Source: Acinetobacter sp. UBA3106
Lineage (GTDB): Bacteria; Pseudomonadota; Gammaproteobacteria; Pseudomonadales; Moraxellaceae
Assembly (NCBI GenBank): GCA_002365595.1
Contig: DFAM01000023.1
Location: 57,051 to 121,050, forward strand
Reading direction: 5' to 3'
Length of the DNA stretch: 64,000 nt
Under the pieces are notes generated by a model. That model saw only the letters and a program-made list of their open reading frames with translations. It was not told the DNA's origin and ran no database searches. The translations under genes were made by a program, and so were the position numbers. Below are positions 7,474-15,805 of the stretch, piece after piece; the stretch's first letter is position 1; the number at the start of each line of letters is the position of its first letter.

Positions 7474-9772
7474 ATTTACGGCGCTGTGGCTGATTGTACT
7501 GAGCGTGATTGCCATTGCGCTGGGTACGGCTTGGCTGAAAAAAGATATTCATATTCAAACCAATATCTTTGCCTTGTTGCCTGAATCGACGCATGAGCCA
7601 CGGCTGGAACGGGCGCAGCAATATGTCAGTCAGCAACTGAATGATAAAGTCTTTGTGGTATTGAATGCTAAAGATGATGCTGCCTTGGCCAAAGCTACAA
7701 CCACCTTTCAACAAAAAGTGGCACAAAGTGATTTGTGGCAGCCCTTAAATGCTCAAGTAGATAGTGACCAGTTCGCGCAGCTATTATATCAACATCGTGC
7801 AGGTTTATTGACCGCCGATGATCAAAAGCTGCTGGAACAACACGATTATACCTCCCTGACTGAACAGGGCTTATTGCAAATCATGAGTCCGGGCATTCCC
7901 ATTACGGCAGAGCTATTACAACAAGATCCGCTGCTGTTATTTCCACGTTATGCCATGGGCTTATCCAGTTTACAGAGCAATTCAGATATTACTTTGGAAC
8001 AGGGTTTTGCTACTATTCGGGATGAGCAGGGAATTTCACGGCTAGTGGTCCTTGAACTCAAAAATAGTCCTTACAATATTGATTACCAGGAAAAAACGGC
8101 GGTCTGGATTAAGCAGCTAGACCAGCAACTGCAACAGATGCAGGTTGAGCCGCATTGGACAGGTACGTTATTGTTTGCCCAATTCGGTACGACTTCGGCT
8201 GAAAAAGAAATCTCCACCATTGGTCTGGGTTCAACCTTGGGTATTTTCTTTTTAGTGCTGTTCGGTTTCCGCTCGATTCGCCCCATGCTGACTGAAATGA
8301 TTGCCGTGGGAACCGGTTGTCTGGTGGCCTTTGCCATCACCCATTGGGTCTTTGGTGAAATTCACCTGATGACCTTGGTGTTTGGCGCCAGTCTGGTCGG
8401 GGTTTGCGTCGATTTCTCTTTTTACTTTATGGCGATGCAATCGCAGCATCGACAGATCAACGGTTTTGCGGTACTCAAACCGCTGTTACCGAGCCTGTTT
8501 ATGGGCTTAATGACCACTCTGGTCGCGTATATTTTCTTGAGCTTTACCCCATTTCCGGGCTTTAAGCAGATTGCTGTTTTCTCGATGGTCGGTCTTGCTG
8601 CCGCATGGGTCACCAGTGTTTTATTGCTGCCACGATTACCGGCCTTAAATGCCGAACCTGCAATTCGAACCCTCAGTTTTATCGGTAAAGCACGCGCGGT
8701 CATCCAGAGCAAAAAAGCTCTGCGTTATGGCTTAATTGCAGTGCTTACTGTAGTCACCGGCAGCAGTTTAATGTTGCTGCAAAGCAATGATGACGTACAC
8801 AATTTACAAAGTATGGATCAGAAGCTGAAGCAGGAAGATCAATACGTGCGTGAACGTTTTATGCAGCAACAAAGCAGCGAATATTTTGTGGTGCATGGCA
8901 ACACCGCGGCAGAGCTTGAGCAAAATGAGCAGCAATTGCTGCAAAAACTGCAACTGTTACAAAGTAAAAAGGCCCTAGATACTTTCCAGGCTTTAGGACA
9001 ATGGTCGCCATCACTCGCACAGCAACAGCATAATATTCAGTTATTGCAGGACATACCGGCCAGTGCCTTACAGGATTATGCCGTAGCGATGCAACTGAAT
9101 CCGGCGCAGGTCTTGGCTTGGCAGAAGCAACTTTCCGAGCAGCCATTACTTAGTCCTGCTGAAATGAAAAAGCATCCCTTGGCATTTTTACAAATGAGTC
9201 CGACCGAGCGACTGGTGCTGCTGCAAAATGTGCATGATGTAAAGGCTTTAGAGCAACTGAATAGTCCGGAAGTGCAATTATTGCGTCCAGTCGATCAGAT
9301 GTCTGAACTGTTTAAACAGCATCGTATCCAGGCACAGTGGTTGCTGGTATCTGCCTTAATCACCTTGGCGATCAGCTTGGGTCTGATTTATGGCATCAAG
9401 TCGATTTTACCTTTGGTATTGCCGGTAACGCTGGCCTTGATGACCACCTTTGCGATTCAGGCCTGGCTGGGTGTGGAAATTAATTTATTCAGCATTATGG
9501 GTACCTTTCTGATTATCGGGATTGGGGTGGACTATGCCATTTTCTACCGCCATGGACATGATCATCCGCAAGTGGTAGGCATGGCGCTATTCCTTTGTAT
9601 GATGTCAACTTTATTGGGTTTCGGGTTATTATCCTTTAGCCAGACCTATGCCATTCATTGCTTTGGTTTGACCGTATTACTTGGGGTGATTTTTTCATTT
9701 ATTTACGCAACCTTGTTTACATCTTCCGATGCCAAACATGTGGTGCTTCAACAATATCAGCCAAAGAGCTGA
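7448..9772 (+). CDS. MMPL/RND-family lipid exporter
   Basis: A 774-residue transporter with the two-fold MMPL architecture. There is a first membrane segment (about 10-30), a large periplasmic loop, a bundle of about five segments (near 255-400), one more segment near 425-445, a second periplasmic loop and a final bundle (about 632-765). GVCVDFSFYFM and GIGVDYAIFYRHGHDH show the paired Asp-containing membrane motifs used for proton coupling in this family. It begins inside the LolA-like gene. It is the likely exporter that extracts the pigment lipid from the inner membrane and hands it to the LolA-like protein. Confidence 0.87.
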   Translation: MHFSNWQNKFTALWLIVLSVIAIALGTAWLKKDIHIQTNIFALLPESTHEPRLERAQQYVSQQLNDKVFVVLNAKDDAALAKATTTFQQKVAQSDLWQPLNAQVDSDQFAQLLYQHRAGLLTADDQKLLEQHDYTSLTEQGLLQIMSPGIPITAELLQQDPLLLFPRYAMGLSSLQSNSDITLEQGFATIRDEQGISRLVVLELKNSPYNIDYQEKTAVWIKQLDQQLQQMQVEPHWTGTLLFAQFGTTSAEKEISTIGLGSTLGIFFLVLFGFRSIRPMLTEMIAVGTGCLVAFAITHWVFGEIHLMTLVFGASLVGVCVDFSFYFMAMQSQHRQINGFAVLKPLLPSLFMGLMTTLVAYIFLSFTPFPGFKQIAVFSMVGLAAAWVTSVLLLPRLPALNAEPAIRTLSFIGKARAVIQSKKALRYGLIAVLTVVTGSSLMLLQSNDDVHNLQSMDQKLKQEDQYVRERFMQQQSSEYFVVHGNTAAELEQNEQQLLQKLQLLQSKKALDTFQALGQWSPSLAQQQHNIQLLQDIPASALQDYAVAMQLNPAQVLAWQKQLSEQPLLSPAEMKKHPLAFLQMSPTERLVLLQNVHDVKALEQLNSPEVQLLRPVDQMSELFKQHRIQAQWLLVSALITLAISLGLIYGIKSILPLVLPVTLALMTTFAIQAWLGVEINLFSIMGTFLIIGIGVDYAIFYRHGHDHPQVVGMALFLCMMSTLLGFGLLSFSQTYAIHCFGLTVLLGVIFSFIYATLFTSSDAKHVVLQQYQPKS

Positions 9773-9793
9773 GAAACTATAAGGTACAGTGCA

Positions 9794-11092
9794 ATGAGCA
9801 CCATGCAACACACAGATGTATTGATTATCGGCGCGGGACCATCAGGCAGTTCGGCAGCAGCATTGCTGCGCCAGAAGGGCTATCAGGTGACCCTGATTGA
9901 AAAACAATATTTTCCACGCTTTTCAATTGGTGAATCATTGCTGCCACAATCGATGGTTTTTCTGGAAGAAGCTGGGCTGCTGGATACGGTACGTGAGCAT
10001 GTGGGCGAGTTTGCATTTCAGTTTAAAAACGGTGCGGCATTCTTAAGAGGCAAGCAGCGCAGTTTTTATGACTTTACCCAAAAATTTAGCGATGGTCCGG
10101 GCACGACCTGGCAAGTACGCCGTGCCAACTTTGACCATTTACTGGCACAGCAGGCAGAAAAATTCGGTGCAGACATCCGTTTCGGTCATGAAGTGATTGA
10201 TGTGGATGTTGCGTCAGAACATCCGGTACTCACCGTAAAAGATGAGCAGGAAAATGTATACCAGATTCAAGCGAAGTTTTTACTCGATGCCAGCGGTTTT
10301 GGCCGGATCTTGCCGAAGTTCTTAGACCTGGAAAGTCCATCCAACTTTCCGGTACGTCGTGCCGTGTTTACCCATATTGAAGATGGCATTCTGGATGATC
10401 CGGAATTTGACCGGGAAAAAATCCTGATTACGGTACATGCCAAAGATCATCGCGCTTGGTACTGGCTGATTCCATTTGCCGATGGCCGTTCATCTTTTGG
10501 TGTAGTGGCAGAGCAGGACTTCTTTGAGCACTATGGCTTTGATGGCAGTGCCGATTATGATGTCGAGGCCTTGTTTAAGCGTATTCTGGCGGATGATGAA
10601 AGTTTGTCGCAGGTATTACGCAATGCCAAATTTGACACGCCAGTACGCACCTTGGTGGGCTATTCTGCCAATGTGAAACATCTGGCTGAGCGTAACTATG
10701 CCTTGCTGGGCAATGCCGGTGAATTTCTTGATCCGGTATTTTCTTCAGGTGTGACTATTGCGCTGAAATCTTCCAGTCTGGCGATTCCATTGGTGGATCA
10801 AGTGCTGCAAGGACAAACGGTCAACTGGATGGAACAGTACGAAAAACCGCTGCGTGAAGGCATTCAGGTATTCCGTGCCTATGTGGAATCCTGGTATAGC
10901 GGTGAATTTCAGGATGTGGTGTTTTCCACCCAGCAAGATGAAAAGATTCGTCGGATGGTTTCATCCTTACTTGCCGGATATGCCTGGGATACCACCAATC
11001 CGATTCATAAAAATGCCAAAAAGCGTTTAAGTACCTTGGCGGAATATTGCCGTGATCCGCAGTTACAGCAAACACAAATGAATGGTGCTTAA
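9794..11092 (+). CDS. FAD-dependent monooxygenase / flavin-dependent halogenase-like protein
   Basis: A 432-residue flavoprotein. The N-terminal Rossmann motif is GAGPSG (13-18), followed by the family signature RFSIGESLLP (42-51). AWYWLIP (221-227) contains WxWxIP, the signature that separates flavin-dependent halogenases from ordinary monooxygenases. A lysine in FKNGAAF (K78) falls where halogenases carry their catalytic lysine. ALLGNAGEFLDPVFSSG is the second FAD-contact block. It could halogenate, hydroxylate or desaturate the aryl polyene. Related oxidoreductases without halogenation activity share parts of these motifs, so the reaction is open. The RBS AAGG lies 9 bases upstream. Confidence 0.75.
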   Translation: MSTMQHTDVLIIGAGPSGSSAAALLRQKGYQVTLIEKQYFPRFSIGESLLPQSMVFLEEAGLLDTVREHVGEFAFQFKNGAAFLRGKQRSFYDFTQKFSDGPGTTWQVRRANFDHLLAQQAEKFGADIRFGHEVIDVDVASEHPVLTVKDEQENVYQIQAKFLLDASGFGRILPKFLDLESPSNFPVRRAVFTHIEDGILDDPEFDREKILITVHAKDHRAWYWLIPFADGRSSFGVVAEQDFFEHYGFDGSADYDVEALFKRILADDESLSQVLRNAKFDTPVRTLVGYSANVKHLAERNYALLGNAGEFLDPVFSSGVTIALKSSSLAIPLVDQVLQGQTVNWMEQYEKPLREGIQVFRAYVESWYSGEFQDVVFSTQQDEKIRRMVSSLLAGYAWDTTNPIHKNAKKRLSTLAEYCRDPQLQQTQMNGA

Positions 11093-11093
11093 G

Positions 11094-11642
11094 ATGAAAC
11101 TGAAATGGGCGGGAATGTTCATCAGTGCTGTGCTGCTGTGTAGTGGCTGTCAATCCATGCTGCCCAAAGCGCAGGGTTTAAGCACTACAACTTGGGTTGC
11201 ACAGAATTATCAACGTCAGGATCAGTTAGAAATCCAGTGGAAAGAACAAAGTTTTAGCTTTTTGCTGTATCAGCAACAAGGCCAAAAACTGGAAATGCTG
11301 GCGTTGACCCTGACCGGGCAGCAATTGTTCAAGCTGAGTTTTGATGGTCAGAAAGTGCATGTCGAACAGCGTATTGAACAAATGAAGCTGTTGCCATTTG
11401 AATTTGTGGTGCGCGATATTTTATATGCCACTTATCCGAATTTTGCCCAGTTACAGCAGCAGAATGTCCGGATTGAAAATTCCGCTCAGACCCGAAAAGT
11501 ATTGATCAACCAGCAGCATGTACTGAATATTCAGCAACAGGATGATGTGATTGAGCTGAATAATCTGCAGGTGCCGTATCAAATGGTGATTAGTCCTATT
11601 AATGATGGTTTAGCGAATACTGATGCGGACAGCACTGAATAA
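11094..11642 (+). CDS. Outer-membrane lipoprotein, DUF3261-like
   Basis: A 182-residue lipoprotein starting at the ATG one base after the upstream stop. The lipobox LLCSGC puts the lipidated cysteine at residue 19. The mature part is rich in Gln and predicted beta strand and resembles the DUF3261 proteins found in APE clusters. LolB-like behaviour, receiving the acylated product from the LolA-like carrier at the outer membrane, is plausible given its place between exporter and ketosynthase genes. That role is inferred. Confidence 0.78.
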   Translation: MKLKWAGMFISAVLLCSGCQSMLPKAQGLSTTTWVAQNYQRQDQLEIQWKEQSFSFLLYQQQGQKLEMLALTLTGQQLFKLSFDGQKVHVEQRIEQMKLLPFEFVVRDILYATYPNFAQLQQQNVRIENSAQTRKVLINQQHVLNIQQQDDVIELNNLQVPYQMVISPINDGLANTDADSTE

Positions 11643-11653
11643 GAGGCATGATC

Positions 11654-12853
11654 ATGGGTGATCAAATCAATACACAACATCCTGCAGTCGGGATTCAGTT
11701 CAGTGTGGGTTTATCCGCACTCGGCAATAGCGCTGAACAGATCAAACAGGCACTGACTAGCGAGCAAAATACCTTGAGCTTGGCGTCAGGATTTATTCCT
11801 GAAAAACAGGTCTGGGTAGGTGCTTATCAACACGCCTTAATCGACAACATTCCAGAGTTTTTACAGGATGTCGATTCGCGTAATTTACGTTTTGCCTTGA
11901 CGGCTTTAAAGTCAATTGAAGCGGATGTGAAGGCCTATACCGCGCAGTTTGATCGCAAACGTCTGGCAATTATTTTAGGCACATCGACCTCAGGCATTGC
12001 CGATAATGAAAAACTGCTGAAACAATATTTTAACCATCAGACTGATGTAGACGTTCAGCATCACAAACAGGAAATGGGCAGTTTGACCAAAGGCTTGCAA
12101 ATGTATCTAGGCTGGGAAGGGCCGGCTTATACCATTTCTACGGCCTGTTCTTCCAGCGCTAAAGCCATGGCGGCAGGACAGCGTTTGATTAATGCCGGTC
12201 TGGCGGATGCAGTATTGGTTGGTGGTGTAGATACCTTGTGTCAGCTGACCTTGAATGGATTTGATAGCCTGGAAAGTCTATCCAATAATCTGTGTCAGCC
12301 CTGTGGTGCACAGCGTGACGGGATTAATATTGGTGAAGCAGCGGGTCTGTTTTTATTGTCCAAAGAAACTGCACCGGTGATGCTGATGTCAGCCGGTGAA
12401 TCGATGGATGCCTGGCATATTTCCGCACCGCATCCGGAAGGCAAAGGCGCTGCCGAAGCCATGCAAAAAGCCTTGAGTATGGCTGGGATTAGCGCAAACG
12501 ATATTGGTTATCTGAATATGCACGGCACAGCGACCCCGCAAAATGATGCCATGGAAATTAAAGCGGTTCAGACGGTATTTCAGTCCTATGAGGTGCCGAT
12601 CAGTAGCAGTAAACATAAGACCGGACATTGTCTAGGTGCGGCGGGAGCCATTGAAGCGGTAATTTGTCAGCAGGTATTAGCCGATCAATCCTGGCTGCCT
12701 TTGCATCACTCGGGCAGTATCGATCCGGAGCTGGATGAAGCCAACTATGTGCTGAATGCAGCACTGCAACAGCCCATCGAGTATGTCATGAGTAATTCTT
12801 TTGCCTTTGGCGGCAGCAATATTAGTTTGATTTTTGGAACAAAACTGAAATGA
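11654..12853 (+). CDS. apeO: Beta-ketoacyl-ACP synthase (ApeO-like)
   Basis: A 399-residue thiolase-fold ketosynthase. The full Cys-His-His set is present: TACSSSAKAM (Cys165), MHGTATPQND (His290) and KHKTGHCLGAAG (His325, with Lys just before). It therefore condenses chains rather than acting as a chain-length factor. Two in-frame starts exist, 11648 and 11654. The AGAGG at 11642 sits 7 bases from the second and only 1 base from the first, so the second is preferred. In characterised APE systems this protein pairs with a chain-length-factor partner (ApeC), whose gene would lie upstream of the window. Confidence 0.87.
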   Translation: MGDQINTQHPAVGIQFSVGLSALGNSAEQIKQALTSEQNTLSLASGFIPEKQVWVGAYQHALIDNIPEFLQDVDSRNLRFALTALKSIEADVKAYTAQFDRKRLAIILGTSTSGIADNEKLLKQYFNHQTDVDVQHHKQEMGSLTKGLQMYLGWEGPAYTISTACSSSAKAMAAGQRLINAGLADAVLVGGVDTLCQLTLNGFDSLESLSNNLCQPCGAQRDGINIGEAAGLFLLSKETAPVMLMSAGESMDAWHISAPHPEGKGAAEAMQKALSMAGISANDIGYLNMHGTATPQNDAMEIKAVQTVFQSYEVPISSSKHKTGHCLGAAGAIEAVICQQVLADQSWLPLHHSGSIDPELDEANYVLNAALQQPIEYVMSNSFAFGGSNISLIFGTKLK

Positions 12854-13287
12854 TGGATGCTGTACAGTTTATCCCGCATCAAAAGCCCATGGTGTTTGTG
12901 GATCATCTGATTGAAGCCAATGAACATTTTGCGATTGCTGAACTGGTGATTCGCCCCGAGTTGATGTTTTGTGAAGCTGAAGGTTTACCGAGCTGGACCA
13001 GCATTGAACTGATGGCACAGACCATCAGCGCCTATGCAGGCCATAAAGGTCAAATGCTGGGCTTGCCGCCTAAAATCGGTTTTTTATTGGGCACGCGTAA
13101 AATGCAGTTGCCTGTGCCTTATTTTGCTTTAGGGGAAACCGTTAGGATTAAAGCAGAACAGGGTTATTTACATGAGGGGTTGGGGCAGTTTCAATGTGAA
13201 ATTGAATACCGAGAACATCGTTTCAGTGCCATGTTGAGTGTATTTGAACCGCCAGAAATGAAAGAAGATATCAGGAAGTCAGAGTGA
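12850..13287 (+). CDS. apeP: ApeP-like 3-hydroxyacyl-ACP dehydratase
   Basis: A 145-residue hotdog protein that opens with FIPHQKPMVFVDHL, the ApeP/FabZ-like entrance, and has WTSIELMAQTISAYAGHKG on the central helix. It overlaps both neighbours by four bases. ApeP forms a heterocomplex with ApeI in the Xenorhabdus APE system; here the ApeI partner is fused to the ligase encoded about 10 kb upstream. It removes water from 3-hydroxyacyl-ACP to build the conjugated double bonds. Confidence 0.87.
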   Translation: MMDAVQFIPHQKPMVFVDHLIEANEHFAIAELVIRPELMFCEAEGLPSWTSIELMAQTISAYAGHKGQMLGLPPKIGFLLGTRKMQLPVPYFALGETVRIKAEQGYLHEGLGQFQCEIEYREHRFSAMLSVFEPPEMKEDIRKSE

Positions 13288-14009
13288 GTAGACGAATTTT
13301 AGTAACCGGCTCAAGCCGCGGAATCGGTAAAGCCATTGCCTTGCAACTGGCACAGTCGGGTTTTGATGTCACGGTGCATGCGCGTTCCAGACAACAAGAA
13401 GCAAAACAAGTCGTAGAAGAAATTCATGCCTTGGGACAATCCAGCCATGCACTGTTATTTGACGTGAATGACCGTGAAAAAGTCATGCAATTGCTTGAGC
13501 AGGATGTTGCAGAACATGGGGCGTTTTACGGGGTGGTGTTGAACGCCGGTTTAACCCGTGATGCAGCATTCCCGGCTTTAACCGACAGTGACTGGGATGA
13601 AGTGGTTTCGACTTCTCTGGGCGGTTTTTATAATGTTTTAAAACCTTTGGTGATGCCGATGATCCGTCTTAAAAAAGGCGGACGCATTGTGACCATGTCC
13701 TCTGTGTCAGGTGTAATGGGCAATCGTGGTCAGGTCAATTACAGTGCAGCAAAGGCGGGCTTGATTGGCGCGACCAAAGCTTTGGCACTGGAACTGGCGA
13801 AACGCAAGATTACCGTCAATTGCGTAGCACCCGGTTTGATTGAAACTGAAATGGTCACTGAAGAAGTCAAAGAACATGCCTTGAAGATGATTCCATTACA
13901 ACGCATGGGGCAGGTCGATGAAGTGGCGAAAGTGGTTAAATTTTTATGCAGTGATGATGCCAGTTATATCACTCGTCAGGTGATCTCTGTGAATGGAGGC
14001 TTGATTTGA
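13284..14009 (+). CDS. apeQ: 3-oxoacyl-ACP reductase (ApeQ-like, FabG family)
   Basis: A 241-residue short-chain dehydrogenase with GTG start, overlapping the dehydratase stop. It has the NADPH motif TGSSRGIG (8-15), NAG at 87-89, and the catalytic set Ser140, Tyr153 and Lys157 (YSAAK). The C-terminal SVNGGLI is typical of FabG-like reductases. It reduces the 3-keto group after each condensation in polyene synthesis. Housekeeping fabG would sit with fabD/acpP elsewhere, so this is the cluster copy. Confidence 0.88.
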   Translation: MSRRILVTGSSRGIGKAIALQLAQSGFDVTVHARSRQQEAKQVVEEIHALGQSSHALLFDVNDREKVMQLLEQDVAEHGAFYGVVLNAGLTRDAAFPALTDSDWDEVVSTSLGGFYNVLKPLVMPMIRLKKGGRIVTMSSVSGVMGNRGQVNYSAAKAGLIGATKALALELAKRKITVNCVAPGLIETEMVTEEVKEHALKMIPLQRMGQVDEVAKVVKFLCSDDASYITRQVISVNGGLI

Positions 14010-15229
14010 TGAAACGTGTTGTGGTCACGGGCATGGCGGGAATCACGTCTTTAGGTGAAACCGCAGATCAGGTTTTTGCTCAATTTGAACAGGGTAAAAG
14101 CGGTATTCGCTATATGCCGGAATGGGAAGTTTATACTGACTTGCGCAGCAAATTGGGCGGTCCGGTAGAGTCTTACACCATCCCCAAACATTTTAACCGT
14201 AAAGTAACACGCGGCATGGGACGGGTGGCTTTAATGTCGACCGTATGTGCTGAAACAGCGCTGCAAGATGCCGGTCTGTTAAATGATCCAATCTTAAACA
14301 GTGGTCAAACCGGTGTAGCCTTTGGTTCATCTGCCGGTAGCGTGGATGCGATTGGCGAGTTTGGCAGCATGTTGATTGATAACAATATGAACAAACTCAA
14401 TGCCACCACGTATATCCGCATGATGTCGCATACCAGTGCGGTCAACATGACCGTTTATTTTGGCTTGAAAGGCTTAACTCTGCCGACTTCAAGTGCCTGT
14501 ACCTCGGGTTCAATGGCGATTGGTCAGGCTTATGAAGCGATTAAATATGGCAAGCAGACCGTGATGCTGGCAGGTGGTGCGGAAGAGTTGAGTGCCGCAG
14601 GTTCAGCGGTATTTGATGTGTTGCTGGCCACCAGCAGCCAAAATGAACATCCGGAAAAAACTCCACGTCCATTTGATGCCCAGCGTGATGGTCTGGTGGT
14701 GGGTGAAGGTGCAGGCTGTTTAATTTTAGAAGAATATGAACATGCCAAAGCCCGTGGGGCCAAAATTTATGCAGAAATCATCGGCTATGGCAGCAATACT
14801 GATGGTCAGCATGTCACCCGTCCAGATTCGGACATGATGGGACACTGTATGCAACTGGCTCTGTCAGATGCACAAATTGCGGCAGACCAGATTGGCTACG
14901 TCAATGCACATGGTACATCGACCGATCAGGGTGATATTGCAGAAACTCAGGCAACCGCAAGAATTTTGGGCAAAAAACCGATCAGCTCTTTAAAAAGCTA
15001 TTTTGGGCACACGTTGGGTGCGTGTGGCGCAATTGAGGCCTGGCTGAGTATTGAAATGATGCAACGTAGCCAGTTTATTGCTACATTAAATTTAGAACAA
15101 ATAGATACGGCATGTGGCGATCTGGATTACATCGTGAATGATTCTAGAAATATGCATGCTGACATCATCATGAGTAATAATTTTGCTTTTGGAGGAATCA
15201 ATACCTCCCTTATTTTTAAACGGGTTTAA
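14009..15229 (+). CDS. apeR: Beta-ketoacyl-ACP synthase (ApeR-like)
   Basis: A 406-residue FabF-type ketosynthase. The catalytic residues are Cys164 (SSACTSGS), His301 (NAHGTSTDQGD) and His334 (KSYFGHTLGACG). The start is the ATG overlapping the reductase stop (TGATG); a TTG lies just before it. It is the second active ketosynthase in the window and may perform the first condensation with the aryl starter or work with the upstream chain-length partner. Assignment as ApeR rests on its last position in the biosynthetic run. Confidence 0.86.
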   Translation: MKRVVVTGMAGITSLGETADQVFAQFEQGKSGIRYMPEWEVYTDLRSKLGGPVESYTIPKHFNRKVTRGMGRVALMSTVCAETALQDAGLLNDPILNSGQTGVAFGSSAGSVDAIGEFGSMLIDNNMNKLNATTYIRMMSHTSAVNMTVYFGLKGLTLPTSSACTSGSMAIGQAYEAIKYGKQTVMLAGGAEELSAAGSAVFDVLLATSSQNEHPEKTPRPFDAQRDGLVVGEGAGCLILEEYEHAKARGAKIYAEIIGYGSNTDGQHVTRPDSDMMGHCMQLALSDAQIAADQIGYVNAHGTSTDQGDIAETQATARILGKKPISSLKSYFGHTLGACGAIEAWLSIEMMQRSQFIATLNLEQIDTACGDLDYIVNDSRNMHADIIMSNNFAFGGINTSLIFKRV

Positions 15230-15251
15230 CAACAACAAAAGGGTAAAAATC

Positions 15252-15686
15252 ATGTTAATGAAAAAATTAACACTTACAGCTGCATTGTGTTTTGGTGGGG
15301 TCGCTTCAGCTCAGGCTGCAGATCAAATGCATGACTTCAATTTTCAGGAAGCTGTAAATCGTGCAGTTGCAGATGGAACACTGGATGGTTCAGTTAAGTT
15401 TTATCTGGCGGGAACCAGAGCGGGCGGTAAAGTGATTCAAAAGGGTCTGGTCACCAATAAAAAAACAAACGGTTTTGCCAAATCTGCTGAAACGTCATGT
15501 GATCATGTATTGCGTTCAGCTCTAATCCAGTTCCAGAATACGGCAAAAGCGCAGGGTGCCAATGCAGTCACCAATATCGTCAGTTACTTTAAATCCAATG
15601 AAACAAGAAGCACGACGACTTACCAGTGTGCCAAGGGTATGGCTGTTGCAGGGGTGGCTTTAAAAGGCGATCTTGCCAAGTTATAA
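15252..15686 (+). CDS. Small secreted protein of APE operon, function unknown
   Basis: A 144-residue protein with a clear signal peptide (MKKLTLTAALCFGGVASAQA, cleavage near AQA). The mature part has two cysteines. Proteins of this look are often labelled 'excinuclease ABC subunit A' in databases, which a secreted protein of this size cannot be. It lies 22 bases after the last ketosynthase and is followed by the strong terminator that closes the operon, so it is probably the operon's last gene. ATGs at 15252 and 15258 are both possible. I cannot name a function. Confidence 0.7.
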   Translation: MLMKKLTLTAALCFGGVASAQAADQMHDFNFQEAVNRAVADGTLDGSVKFYLAGTRAGGKVIQKGLVTNKKTNGFAKSAETSCDHVLRSALIQFQNTAKAQGANAVTNIVSYFKSNETRSTTTYQCAKGMAVAGVALKGDLAKL

Positions 15687-15751
15687 GCTTTCTGCGCCTC
15701 TGATTTTAAATATTGAGTTGAAGCTATAATTTTTATATTTTTGAGTCAGAT

Positions 15752-15783
15752 AAAAAAAGCCCATCATGTGATGGGCTTTTTTA
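15752..15783. terminator. Bidirectional intrinsic terminator between APE operon and secF
   Basis: AAAGCCCATCA pairs with TGATGGGCTTT around a two-base centre, flanked by A and T runs on the two sides. It can stop both the plus-strand APE operon and the minus-strand sec operon, which converge here. Confidence 0.9.
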
Positions 15784-15805
15784 TAGAATTTAAACCAAAC
15801 AAAAA

